From positions 33,131-97,130 of the forward strand of contig NZ_BAFC01000087.1 of NCBI RefSeq assembly GCF_000248055.1: 64,000 bases of DNA, written 5' to 3'. The notes beneath the pieces were generated by a model. The model had not been told where the DNA came from, did not search any database, and worked only from the letters and a program-made list of their open reading frames with translations. The position numbers and the translations under genes were made by a program. Below, in pieces: positions 52,410-60,973 of the stretch (the first letter of the stretch is position 1; each line of letters begins with the position of its first letter). The DNA is from Gordonia sputi NBRC 100414. GTDB lineage: Bacteria > Actinomycetota > Actinomycetes > Mycobacteriales > Mycobacteriaceae.

Positions 52410-55084
52410 GCGAGCTACCCGAGCCAGAACGCACCGCACAGACCGCGCTCGACGACGCAGGCGAACCCACCTCCGCAGGTTCCGGCAGCACGGACTCGGC
52501 GTGGCGACTGCTGCTGCGCAACAAGGCGTCGGTGATCGGCATCGTCGTCATCCTGGTGATGGTCATCCTGGCGATCTTCGGTTCGTTCATCGCCCCCTAC
52601 GGCGCCAACGACATCGACGTGCCGAATGCGCTGCAGGCACCAGACTTCTCGCATCTGTTCGGCACCGACGACCTCGGCCGTGACGTGTTCTCACGGGTGG
52701 TCCTCGCGGCGGCGGTGAGTATGCGTGTCGCCGTGATCGCCGTGGCGATCTCGTTGGTCGCGGGCGTGATCATCGGCATGGTGTCGGGTTTCGCGGGCGG
52801 AATCACCGACACCGTGCTGATGCGGGTGATCGACGTCGTCTTCTCGTTCCCGGTGATGTTGCTGGCCTTGGCGATCGTCGCGATCCTCGGCCCGGGCGTC
52901 ACGTCGGCGACCATCGCCATCGGCATCGTCTACATCCCGATCTTCGCCCGCGTCGCGCGAGCCGACACCCTGCGCGTCCGCGAAACACAGTTCGTGCAGG
53001 CCGCCCGCACGATGGGGGTGTCGACGCCCCGCATCCTGTTCGGCCATGTGCTGCCGAACATCTCGGGTCCCGTCGTGGTGCAGACATCGATTTCGCTGGC
53101 CTTCGCGATCCTGTCGGAGGCGGCCCTGTCGTTCCTCGGGCTCGGAGTTCAACCACCCGAACCGTCCTGGGGTCGCATGCTTTACGACGCCCAGGGCTTC
53201 CTCACCACCGCATGGTGGATGGGCGTGTTCCCGGGCCTGGCGATCCTCGTGACCGTCTTCGCCTTCAACTTGCTCGGCGACGGCGTGCGCGACGTCCTCG
53301 ACCCCCGGCAACGAACGCTGTTGCGAAACCGAGGGAAAGCGGGTCGACGCCCCACCTCCCGCACTCCGAAGACAGCGACTCCCGAAGCGGCACAGACAAC
53401 GTCGGACACCGCCGCACACGATGACGACCAGGGGCGAACCGACCCGGTGTTCTCCGTCTCGCAGCTCGTCGTCGGAGTCGGTCCACGGGAGATCGTGCAC
53501 GGCATCGACTTTGCCGTGGCCAAGGGCGAAACGCTCGGTATCGTCGGCGAGAGCGGTTCGGGTAAATCGCTGTCGGTGCTGTCGGCGACGGGGTTGTTCC
53601 ACGCGCCGAGCTCGTACGTCGACGGATCGTCGACTCTCGCCGGCACGCAGGTCATCGGCGCCTCCCGTGCGGTTCTGCAGTCCCTGCACGGAGCGCGCGT
53701 GGGATTCGTGTTCCAGGACCCGTCGTCGAGCCTGAATCCGTTGCTCACAATCGAACAACAACTCACCGAGGGTCCGCGCCGCCATCTCGGATTGAGCCAC
53801 ACTCAAGCCCGCGAGCGCGCGGTGCAGTTGCTGACCGACGTCAACCTCCCCGACCCCGAGAGTCGTCTGCGTGCCTACCCGCATCAACTGTCCGGCGGTC
53901 AACGACAACGCGTGATGATCGCGATCGCGCTCTCCTGCGATCCCGACGTCCTCGTCGCCGACGAAGCGACCACCGCGCTCGACGTCACGACGCAGGCCCA
54001 GATCATCGATCTCGTCGCGCGGCTGCAGCGCGAGCGTGGCATGGCTGTGGTGTGGATCAGCCACGACCTCGGAGTGATCGGACGGATCGCCGACCGCGTC
54101 GTCGTCCTACGGCAGGGTGAGGTCGTCGAAACCGGCGACGTCGTAGAGATTTTCGCCAATCCGCAGCACGAGTACACGCGCGAGCTGTTGGCGTCGCGTC
54201 CGCTGTTGTCGAAGGTCGACGATCGCGACGACACCGACTTCGAGTCTGGAAAGAGCTCCACCACAACACCCCTCGTCAGCATCTCCGACCTGCACGTGAG
54301 GTTCGCGGTACGCACCTCGACCGGTCGCGATGTGGTGCACGCGGTCAGTGATGTCAGCCTCGACGTCGCGCGCGGAACGACACTGGGCATCGTCGGCGAA
54401 TCGGGGTCGGGCAAGTCGACGATCGCAGGCGTCCTCACCGGGTTGACCACGACCGGTCACGGCACGGTAGTTCGTGGCAGCGCACGAATCACTGTGGAGG
54501 ACAAGGAGATCGACGCCGTCGGCGTCCACGGGGCCGAGCAGAAGGCGCTGCGTCGACGGGTTGCGATGGTGTTCCAGGATCCTGGCGCGTCGCTCGACCC
54601 GCGGATGACCGTCGCCTCGTCGATCGGTGAGGCCCTACGCGCGCACAACCTGGTGTCGGGGAAGGACGCATTGCGGAGTCGAGCAACGCAATTGCTCGAC
54701 GACGTCAGCCTGGACAGTTCGTACCTCGACCGCTACCAGCACGAACTCTCCGGCGGTCAGCGGCAACGCGTCTGCCTCGCCCGCGCACTCGCGTCCGACC
54801 CCGAGCTACTGATCCTCGACGAGTCGACGGCCTCGCTCGACGTGACGGTCCAGGCGTCGGTCCTCGATCTACTCGCCGAACTCCAGCGTGAGCGCGGGCT
54901 GACGTACCTGTTCATCGCACACGACCTCGCCGTCGTCGAGCAGATCAGCGACACGGTGGCCGTGATGGAGAAGGGTCGGGTCGTCGAGACCGGCCCGGCG
55001 TCGAAGATCCTGCAGCACCCGGAGAGCGACTACACCCGCAAATTGTTGGCCGCCATCCCGCCGGAGACGCCTGCGCGGGCGTGA
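52406..55084 (+). CDS. Fused peptide ABC transporter: DppC-like permease plus two ATPase domains
   Basis: 892 residues from ATG 52406. Residues about 1-300 are a DppC-type permease (five to six helices; EAA loop VQAARTMGVSTPRILFGHVLPN). A low-complexity linker of about 40 residues follows. The first ATPase (about 345-620) has Walker A GESGSGKSL near 380 and LSGGQRQR; the second (about 640-890) has Walker A GESGSGKST near 660, LSGGQRQR, and LDESTASLD. The first Walker B reads VADEATTALD. Three subunits normally encoded separately (DppC, DppD, DppF) are one polypeptide, with no stop or frame break between. Confidence 0.9.
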   Translation: MSELPEPERTAQTALDDAGEPTSAGSGSTDSAWRLLLRNKASVIGIVVILVMVILAIFGSFIAPYGANDIDVPNALQAPDFSHLFGTDDLGRDVFSRVVLAAAVSMRVAVIAVAISLVAGVIIGMVSGFAGGITDTVLMRVIDVVFSFPVMLLALAIVAILGPGVTSATIAIGIVYIPIFARVARADTLRVRETQFVQAARTMGVSTPRILFGHVLPNISGPVVVQTSISLAFAILSEAALSFLGLGVQPPEPSWGRMLYDAQGFLTTAWWMGVFPGLAILVTVFAFNLLGDGVRDVLDPRQRTLLRNRGKAGRRPTSRTPKTATPEAAQTTSDTAAHDDDQGRTDPVFSVSQLVVGVGPREIVHGIDFAVAKGETLGIVGESGSGKSLSVLSATGLFHAPSSYVDGSSTLAGTQVIGASRAVLQSLHGARVGFVFQDPSSSLNPLLTIEQQLTEGPRRHLGLSHTQARERAVQLLTDVNLPDPESRLRAYPHQLSGGQRQRVMIAIALSCDPDVLVADEATTALDVTTQAQIIDLVARLQRERGMAVVWISHDLGVIGRIADRVVVLRQGEVVETGDVVEIFANPQHEYTRELLASRPLLSKVDDRDDTDFESGKSSTTTPLVSISDLHVRFAVRTSTGRDVVHAVSDVSLDVARGTTLGIVGESGSGKSTIAGVLTGLTTTGHGTVVRGSARITVEDKEIDAVGVHGAEQKALRRRVAMVFQDPGASLDPRMTVASSIGEALRAHNLVSGKDALRSRATQLLDDVSLDSSYLDRYQHELSGGQRQRVCLARALASDPELLILDESTASLDVTVQASVLDLLAELQRERGLTYLFIAHDLAVVEQISDTVAVMEKGRVVETGPASKILQHPESDYTRKLLAAIPPETPARA

Positions 55085-55105
55085 TCGCCGCGAGACGAGC
55101 GACCC

Positions 55106-55456
55106 TCAACCGTGCAGCAGTTGCTGCCAGTTCGACGGCACGCGGTCGGCCGGACCGGGCGCGGTCTGATCGTCGGGATGGCTTGTCGGCGGAGCCAGCT
55201 CCGGACCGCTGGCCATGGCCGAGTCCGGGAAGCTCCAGAACCAGTCCTCGCCGGGTTCGAAGCTCTGGATGTACGGATGGCCCGTGTCGTCGGCGTGATG
55301 CGAGGCGTGCTGGCCGGGGGACGAGTCGCAACATCCGACGTGGCCGCACGCGGCGCAGCGTCGAAGATGAAACCACCAGCCGTCGGCGGCGTTGAGGCAT
55401 TCAACGCAGCCGGTGCCCGACGGCGGGACTGTGGGATCGATCAGGTTCTCAGCCAT
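55106..55456 (-). CDS. UBP-type zinc finger protein
   Basis: 116 residues. Cysteines and histidines fit a Zn-UBP finger: GCVECL, RRCAACGHVGCCD, QHASHHADDTGHPYIQSFE. The rest is Pro/Asp-rich and low-complexity. Short UBP-finger proteins are common in actinobacteria, but their job is unknown since these cells lack ubiquitin. Convergent with the fused transporter gene. Confidence 0.8.
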   Translation of the reverse strand: MAENLIDPTVPPSGTGCVECLNAADGWWFHLRRCAACGHVGCCDSSPGQHASHHADDTGHPYIQSFEPGEDWFWSFPDSAMASGPELAPPTSHPDDQTAPGPADRVPSNWQQLLHG

Positions 55457-55603
55457 AATCCGACGCTACGCTCGGGTGGAGACGAGTTCGACCCTCACGC
55501 GACTCGACTCTCACATGACTCTCAGAACCGTCGGGACCAAATCCGACGCGGCTGCTGTTGGAGTAGATGACATCGCAGCCAGCGGTGATCAGAAGGAGGA
55601 TCA

Positions 55604-56086
55604 ATGTCCCACGACTACCGCAAGAACCCACAGGCACTGGCGGCCCTCACCGCGGACCAGTACCGAGTGACCCAGGAGGACGGCACCGAGCCAGCGTTCC
55701 ACAATGCCTACTGGGACAACCACGAGCCAGGCATCTATGTCGACGTGGTCTCCGGAGCGCCCCTGTTCAGCTCGCTCGACAAGTACGACAGCGGCACCGG
55801 ATGGCCGAGTTTCACTCGCCCGATCAGCGACGACGCGGTCTCGACGCGCACCGACCGATCGCTGTGGATGAAGCGAACCGAGGTCCGCTCGGCGTACGCC
55901 GACAGCCATCTCGGCCATCTCTTCGACGACGGACCGCGATCAGAAGGCGGCAAGAGGTACTGCATGAACTCGGCGTCGCTGCGGTTCATCCCCGTGGCCG
56001 AGCTCGACGAGCAGGGTTACGGCGAGTACCGCCGCCTGTTCGAGACCACCGATAGTTCCGACACCACGCAGGAGAACGCATCATGA
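55604..56086 (+). CDS. msrB: Peptide-methionine (R)-S-oxide reductase
   Basis: 160 residues. The MsrB core: [38 protein letters not shown], and the catalytic Cys120 in [11 protein letters not shown]. The pairs of zinc Cys seen in many MsrB are missing, which is normal for one subgroup. ATG 55604 follows AAGGAGGATCA. It reduces methionine-R-sulfoxide. Overlaps msrA by ATGA. Confidence 0.93.
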   Translation: MSHDYRKNPQALAALTADQYRVTQEDGTEPAFHNAYWDNHEPGIYVDVVSGAPLFSSLDKYDSGTGWPSFTRPISDDAVSTRTDRSLWMKRTEVRSAYADSHLGHLFDDGPRSEGGKRYCMNSASLRFIPVAELDEQGYGEYRRLFETTDSSDTTQENAS

Positions 56087-56637
56087 CCAGTGGAAGCAAC
56101 GACGACGGCCGCATCACCGAGCAGCCCGGCACCGAGACCGCGGTGCTCGCGGGAGGCTGCTTCTGGGGCGTCGAGGATCTGATTCGACGCCAGCCCGGCG
56201 TGCTCTCGACGCGCGTCGGCTACACCGGCGGCAGCAACGACCACCCGACCTACCGAAATCATCCCGGGCACGCCGAGGCCGTGGAGATCGTCTTCGATCC
56301 GACGCAGACGACCTACCGCGACATCCTCGCGTTCTTCTTCCAGATCCACGATCCGACGACGAAGAACCGGCAGGGCAACGACGTTGGCAGCAGCTACCGG
56401 TCGGCGATCTTCCCCGTGACGCCCGAGCAGGAGCGCGTCGCGCGGGACACCATCGCCGACGTCGACGCCTCGGGCCTCTGGCCGGGGCGGGCGGTCACCA
56501 CGATCGAGCCGGCTGGCCCGTTCTGGGAGGCCGAGCCCGAGCACCAGGACTACCTGGTGCGCTACCCCAACGGGTACACCTGCCACTGGCCCCGGCCGGA
56601 CTGGGTGCTCCCGCACCGCGACGAGGCGCACGCCTGA
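56083..56637 (+). CDS. msrA: Peptide-methionine (S)-S-oxide reductase
   Basis: 184 residues. Catalytic Cys26 is in GGCFWGVED, and the family motif [11 protein letters not shown] and [10 protein letters not shown] are present. Its start overlaps msrB, so the two repair both sulfoxide isomers from one message. A strong hairpin follows 20 bases after the stop. Normal length. Confidence 0.94.
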   Translation: MTSGSNDDGRITEQPGTETAVLAGGCFWGVEDLIRRQPGVLSTRVGYTGGSNDHPTYRNHPGHAEAVEIVFDPTQTTYRDILAFFFQIHDPTTKNRQGNDVGSSYRSAIFPVTPEQERVARDTIADVDASGLWPGRAVTTIEPAGPFWEAEPEHQDYLVRYPNGYTCHWPRPDWVLPHRDEAHA

Positions 56638-56657
56638 TTTGATCTGCCCCGACGGGG

Positions 56658-56695
56658 AACGGCCCGGTCACCGAATGCTCGGTGGCCGGGCCGTT
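56658..56695 (+). terminator. 17-bp stem hairpin after msrA
   Basis: AACGGCCCGGTCACCGA (56658-56674), a four-base loop, and the complement at 56679-56695 with one wobble pair, followed by a short T stretch. Near-identical to the hairpin 57565-57599 that ends the convergent MFS gene. Confidence 0.7.
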
Positions 56696-56837
56696 TGCGG
56701 TCTGCGGGGCCGCAGAATGTCGCGGAAGGGGGTCCGGCCGCGCAGGAAGTAGGGGAATGGTGGTCCGGGGCTGCAGAATCTCGCGGAAGGATCGTCGAGC
56801 GGTGCTGGAACTCGCGGAAGGGCCGTCGGGCGGCGCA

Positions 56838-56939
56838 GAAAGTAGGGGAAGGATTCTTTCCGTGGGTTGTGTACGTTTCCCCGTGTTGTGTCTGGGGAAA
56901 AGGTAAAAACCCCGAGGAAAGAACTCTTCCCCGAGTTTC
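56838..56939. repeat. Inverted-repeat-ended segment, copy A
   Basis: Ends GAAAGTAGGGGAAGG (56838) and CTTCCCCGAGTTTC (to 56939) are imperfect inverted repeats of about 24 bases (continuing ATTCTTTCC / GGAAAGAA). The interior contains GTGTACGTTTCCCCGTGTTG and an A-rich GGTAAAAACCCCG. Copy B is nearly identical. Confidence 0.7.
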
Positions 56940-57226
56940 CGCGAGCGGGGTGTGGTGGACCGGGCGCGCCTCGGCGTCGAGAGTCGTGCGGCGTCGACCG
57001 ATGTTCTGATTCGACGGCGATGCCGACGTCCGGGTCAGCAGAGTCCTGCGGAAGGAACGTCGGGCGCCGCGGAAAGCCGGGGAAGAGTGGGCCTCTGCTG
57101 CAGAAAGTCGGGGAAATGTGGACCGGCCCTGCAGAATCTCGCGGAAGGGCCGTCGGGCGCTGCAGAATCTCGCGGAAGGACCGTCGGACGCTGTAGGAAG
57201 CGGGGGAAGGGCCGTCAGGCGGCGCA

Positions 57227-57329
57227 GAAAGTGGGGGAAGGATTCTTTCCGTGGGTTGTGTACGTTTCCCCGTGTTGTGTCTGGGGGGAAAGGTAAAAAC
57301 CCCGAGGAAAGAACTCTTCCCCTAGTTTC
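57227..57329. repeat. Inverted-repeat-ended segment, copy B
   Basis: Same structure as copy A with a few changes (GGGGGG for GGGG in the interior, CTAG for CGAG in the right end). The homology continues for about 80 bases past the right end (GGACCGGGCGCG, GCGTCGACCGATG, CTGATTCGAC), so about 180 bases are duplicated in total. Confidence 0.7.
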
Positions 57330-57564
57330 TGCCGGCGGGGTGGGGCGGTGGGTCTGGACCGGGCGCGGCGAGGACCGCGGCGTCGACCGATGACCTGATT
57401 CGACAGCGAACTCGACGGCCAGCCCGCAGAATCCCGCGGAAGGTCCGCCCGGCGGCGCAAAATTCCGCGGAACCTTCGCCCCGGCGGCGCAGAGAGTAGG
57501 GAATCGAACTCTTCCCCGACTTTCTGCCGACGGGGGTGGGGTGGACCGGGCGCGGCAACGGGCA

Positions 57565-57599
57565 CGGCCCGGCCGCCGAGAAACTCGGTGGCCGGGCCG
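57565..57599 (-). terminator. 16-bp stem hairpin after the DHA2 exporter gene
   Basis: CGGCCCGGCCGCCGAG (57565-57580), loop AAA, and the complement at 57584-57599 with one wobble. It lies 34 bases past the stop of the minus-strand MFS gene and matches the hairpin after msrA in sequence. Confidence 0.65.
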
Positions 57600-57633
57600 C
57601 GTTCGTTCACAGCCGCAGCGGCGCTACGACGAC

Positions 57634-59151
57634 TCAGTGCGCCATCGCGGGCGCTTCGTCGCCCTCGGTGACGGGGAGTTTGCCGTTCGGGACGAGCAGC
57701 GCGGAGATCACCGCGCCCGCGGCGAACACTGCGGCCGCGACCCAGAAGGCGGTCGTGTACGAGTGCACCGCTGCAAGCTGTTGCAGCGCAGCGGGATTCG
57801 CAACCTGGCCTGCGTGCGACATCGCATACGACGCCGCGGCGCTCGCCGCGATCGTGCTGAGCAGCGCGGTGCCCACCGAGCCACCCACCTGCTGCATGGT
57901 GTTGACGGTTGCCGACGCCACGCCCGCGTCTTCGGGCAGCACGCCCGACACCGCGCCCTGCATGGCCGGGGCCATCGACGCGCCGAGCCCGACGCCCATG
58001 ATCAACAGTGCGGGCAGGACGTGAGCCGCGTACGTGCTGGTGTCGGTCAGTTGCGTCAGCAGCACCATTCCCACTGCGGCGATCAGCATGCCGCCCGCCA
58101 TCAGCCAGCGCGGTCCGAAGCGGGGCAGTAGAACACCCGTCGACGTCGTTGCGGTGACGATCAGCATGCCGATCATCGGCAGGAATGCCAAGCCGGTCTG
58201 GATCGGGCTGAAGTGCAGATTCACCTGCAGGTAGTAGGTGAGGAACAGGAAGATGCCGAACATTCCGATGCCGACGATGAACACCGCGAGGTATGAGCCG
58301 CCACGAGTGCGATCAAGAATCACGCGCAGGGGCAGCAGGGCATGCGGGGTGCGCGACTGCCACCACACGAATGCGGCGAGCAACACGGCTCCGACGACCA
58401 GCCAGGTGATGGTGGCCCAGTCGGCCCACCCGTTGGTCTCGGCGTTGGAGAAGCCGTAGACGATCGAGAACAGCGCGATCGACACCGTGATCACACCGGG
58501 AAGGTCGAGCTTGGGACGGTGTTCGGTCTTGTGCGCGCCGATGAACAGCACCGCGCCGATGAGCGCGATCGCGGCGATCACGAGGTTCACGTAGAGGCAC
58601 CAGCGCCAGTCGGCCCACTCGGTGAGCATGCCGCCGAGGAGGAGTCCGAGCGCACCGCCACCGCCTGCGATGGCACCGAAGATGCCGAAGGCCTTACCGC
58701 GCTCGGCGGGGTCGGTGAATGTGGTGGTGAGCAGCGACAGTGCTGCGGGCGCGAGCAGTGCGCCGAAGACACCCTGGCCTGCGCGGGCGACGACGAGCAT
58801 GTCGAAATTGACCGCGGCGCCACCGATCGCGGACATCACGGCGAATCCGACGAGGCCGACGATGAAGGTGGTCTTACGGCCGAGCAGATCCGACAGTCGG
58901 CCACCGAGGAGCAGCAGGCTGCCGAACGCCAGCGAGTATGCGGTGACGATCCATTGCCGATCGGCGTCGCCGAATCCGAGTGACTCCTGCGCGTGCGGGA
59001 GTGCGATGTTCACGATGGTCGCGTCGAGCACCACCATCAACTGTGCGAGGCCGAGTACGCCGAGCACGACCCACCGAAGGCGATGGTGTCGTTCCTCCCG
59101 AGACTCCCCGTTCGCCGACAATCCGTCGGCAGTGTCGTAGGTTGTGGTCAT
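57634..59151 (-). CDS. MFS exporter, DHA2 (EmrB/QacA) family, 14 helices
   Basis: 505 residues from ATG 59151, next to GGAGGACTG. Motif A is GRLSDLLGRKTT, and the helix-1 motif D region is LDATIVNIALPHAQESL. Motif C GIFGAIAGGGGALGLLLGG is in helix 5. Predicted to export hydrophobic drugs or metabolites by proton antiport. Divergent from its likely regulator, a TetR gene. Confidence 0.88.
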   Translation of the reverse strand: MTTTYDTADGLSANGESREERHHRLRWVVLGVLGLAQLMVVLDATIVNIALPHAQESLGFGDADRQWIVTAYSLAFGSLLLLGGRLSDLLGRKTTFIVGLVGFAVMSAIGGAAVNFDMLVVARAGQGVFGALLAPAALSLLTTTFTDPAERGKAFGIFGAIAGGGGALGLLLGGMLTEWADWRWCLYVNLVIAAIALIGAVLFIGAHKTEHRPKLDLPGVITVSIALFSIVYGFSNAETNGWADWATITWLVVGAVLLAAFVWWQSRTPHALLPLRVILDRTRGGSYLAVFIVGIGMFGIFLFLTYYLQVNLHFSPIQTGLAFLPMIGMLIVTATTSTGVLLPRFGPRWLMAGGMLIAAVGMVLLTQLTDTSTYAAHVLPALLIMGVGLGASMAPAMQGAVSGVLPEDAGVASATVNTMQQVGGSVGTALLSTIAASAAASYAMSHAGQVANPAALQQLAAVHSYTTAFWVAAAVFAAGAVISALLVPNGKLPVTEGDEAPAMAH

Positions 59152-59252
59152 CAGTCCTCCAAGTGGCGGAATAGTGGAGAAGACTCCTCCGTTTACGAGG
59201 GTGGCAACGAAGCGAATCCGGAGATGATTCCTCCGGTTGAGAGAATGTGACG

Positions 59253-59948
59253 ATGACCACACAACAGAGTTCGGCCGCACCGACCGGACGACCCCTGCGC
59301 GCCGACGCCGAGCGCAATCGACGTCGGATCATCGCCGCTGCTCACAAGCTGTTTGCCGAGCGTGGCCTCGACGTCTCACTCGACGACGTCGCCGCAGCGG
59401 CCGGTGTGGGTGTGGGTACTGTTTATCGACGATTCGCCAACCGCGACGAGCTGATCGTCGGCGTATTCGCGGCGCATCTGGAGGAAGTGGCAGAGCAGAC
59501 CGAGGGGGTCCTCGCGGCGGACAGCGACCCGTGGGCGTCGGTGGTGACGATGGTCTCGACGGTCTGCACGGCAATGGCCGAGGATCGTGGGCTGGCCGCG
59601 ATCATCATGCAGATCGACCACACCGATCCCGCGATCGCGACGGTGAAGGCGCGCATGACGAAGCGGATGGGCGAGGTCTTCGATCGGGCACACGCCGCCG
59701 GTGTGCTGCGCGAGGACGTCGTCGAGACGGACATCTTCTCCATCTTCTCGATGGTGTCGTCGTACGCGGATATCACCGAGGCGACGGTCCCCGGAGCGTG
59801 GAAGCGCTACCTCCAGCTACTGCTCGACGCCATCCACGCCGCCCCTCCGTCGGAGCCGCTGCGGACCCCGGCACTGACCGAGGAGCAGATCCACGAGGTG
59901 CAGGCCTGCCGCATCGCGTTCCGACGCGGTGGCGGTGCGTCGACCTGA
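59253..59948 (+). CDS. TetR family transcriptional regulator
   Basis: 231 residues. TetR helix-turn-helix at about 15-65: AERNRRRIIAAAHKLFAERG, VSLDDVAAAAGVGVGTVYRRFANRDELIVGVF. The ligand domain is of ordinary length. The start at ATG 59253 is two codons after a GTG at 59247. The 101-base divergent gap to the exporter has CCGGA-TCCGG-like half-sites at about 59218-59236. Likely represses the exporter. Confidence 0.85.
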   Translation: MTTQQSSAAPTGRPLRADAERNRRRIIAAAHKLFAERGLDVSLDDVAAAAGVGVGTVYRRFANRDELIVGVFAAHLEEVAEQTEGVLAADSDPWASVVTMVSTVCTAMAEDRGLAAIIMQIDHTDPAIATVKARMTKRMGEVFDRAHAAGVLREDVVETDIFSIFSMVSSYADITEATVPGAWKRYLQLLLDAIHAAPPSEPLRTPALTEEQIHEVQACRIAFRRGGGAST

Positions 59949-59954
59949 CGTCGG

Positions 59955-60881
59955 TCAGAGCATGTGCACCTTGCGGTAGACCGATGCTGCCGCGGGTGTC
60001 AGCAGCCCGACCTCGTCGAGGAAACCCATCAGGTGCGAGCAACTGGTACGAACCATCGCCTGGAAGTGGTGATTGCGTCGCATCTCCGAGACCGCGCGGT
60101 ACTTGTCGAGTCCCGCGTCGGCGTAGGCCTGCGGTCGCACGAGGCTGGTGAAGATGAACGACGCCGCCACGGCCGTGTAGTACGCGCTGGCTTGGCGACG
60201 CACCCGGCCGACATGGGCCATCGACTCCCGGATCTGCTCGCGTGCGAAGCGCATATGGCGTGATTCCTCGAGCACGTGGATCTCGTTCACGGTGCGGACA
60301 AACGGCAGTACGCGTTCGTCGCTGGTGCAGCCGCGCTGGAACACGTCGAGGATCTCCTCGGCGGCGAGGATGCCCCCGTACGCGATCTCGCCCCCGGTGG
60401 TGGCCGCAAAGAACTTGGCTCCCTTGCCGATTCGAGGGTGCGGCACGTACGACGTCCCGGCGAGTTTCTGCGACGCCTTCGCGAACATCAGCGAGTGCCT
60501 GCATTCGTCGGCGATCTCGGTCATGGCGAACCAGTACTCGGGACGATGCCGGTCGGCGAGGTACTGATCGCGGAGTACCAACTGCTGCAACAGCATCTCG
60601 AACCAGATCCCGATCGACATCACCGACGCCGTCTCGTGTCTGGTGAGCCGCACGCGCTGCTCCTCGGTCATCTCCACCCAGTAGGAGGTGCCGTAGAGCG
60701 TCGACCACTCGGGGCTGCAGCCGTAGAGCGTCGGGTCCATCGGAGCGTCCCAGTCGATCTCGACCAGAGCGTTGCGCGACGAGCGTGCCGACGAATCGAC
60801 GAGCCGCGCCGACACCTCATCGGTTCCGCGATCGAGCATGCTGACTTGCGGTGCTGACCCGTCGACGACCTCAACCGACAC
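59955..60881 (-). CDS. AurF-type diiron oxygenase family protein
   Basis: 308 residues from GTG 60881, with AGGAGG upstream. The diiron ligands of the AurF group are present in order: Glu95 region (WFEML), Glu126-x-x-His129 (DECRHS), Glu175/176 (AAEEIL), and His202-x3-Glu206-x2-His209 (HVLEESRH). AurF converts p-aminobenzoate to the nitro compound; most relatives in mycobacteria are of unknown function. A promoter and a dyad lie right upstream, so the gene stands alone. It is convergent with the TetR gene. Confidence 0.85.
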   Translation of the reverse strand: MSVEVVDGSAPQVSMLDRGTDEVSARLVDSSARSSRNALVEIDWDAPMDPTLYGCSPEWSTLYGTSYWVEMTEEQRVRLTRHETASVMSIGIWFEMLLQQLVLRDQYLADRHRPEYWFAMTEIADECRHSLMFAKASQKLAGTSYVPHPRIGKGAKFFAATTGGEIAYGGILAAEEILDVFQRGCTSDERVLPFVRTVNEIHVLEESRHMRFAREQIRESMAHVGRVRRQASAYYTAVAASFIFTSLVRPQAYADAGLDKYRAVSEMRRNHHFQAMVRTSCSHLMGFLDEVGLLTPAAASVYRKVHML

Positions 60882-60900
60882 GTGCGCCTCCTGGTGTCAA

Positions 60901-60939
60901 TGCCATTGGATAATGTAACCGTAACATCCATGAATGGCA
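60901..60939 (-). promoter_or_regulatory. Promoter with a 39-bp dyad operator upstream of the AurF-like gene
   Basis: Centred at 60920: outer arms TGCCATT (60901-60907) and AATGGCA (60933-60939), and inner arms ATGTAAC (60913-60919) and GTAACAT (60921-60927; one mismatch). On the minus strand TTGCCA (60935-60940) and TACATT (60912-60917) are spaced by 17 bases, a good sigma-70-type promoter. The dyad covers the spacer, as for a repressor site. Confidence 0.6.
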
Positions 60940-60973
60940 AAGAGGAGAGGCGACGCTGAACGCGCAGTGGCAA

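Larger units (their letters stand above)
56700..57535. repeat. Degenerate ~30-bp repeat array between msrA and the DHA2 exporter
   Basis: About 15 imperfect copies of a unit close to CTGCAGAATCTCGCGGAAGG, followed by about ten bases like GCCGTCGGGCG, give a period near 30-32 bases. Some copies read GCAGAAAGTAGGGGAAGG. Two near-identical ~100-base palindromic-ended segments are embedded, and a partial third is near 57500. No coding frame is convincing on either strand, and no CRISPR-like constant repeat/unique spacer pattern exists. Confidence 0.65.

Noticed and set aside
56700..57535. CRISPR array
   Set aside because: The repeated unit varies in every copy, has no constant-length unique spacers, and no cas genes are nearby.
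57215..57610. A 131-residue minus-strand open frame over the repeat array
   Set aside because: It only reflects the high-GC repeat sequence (QKVGEEF and QKLGEEF segments) and has no ribosome-binding site or family.
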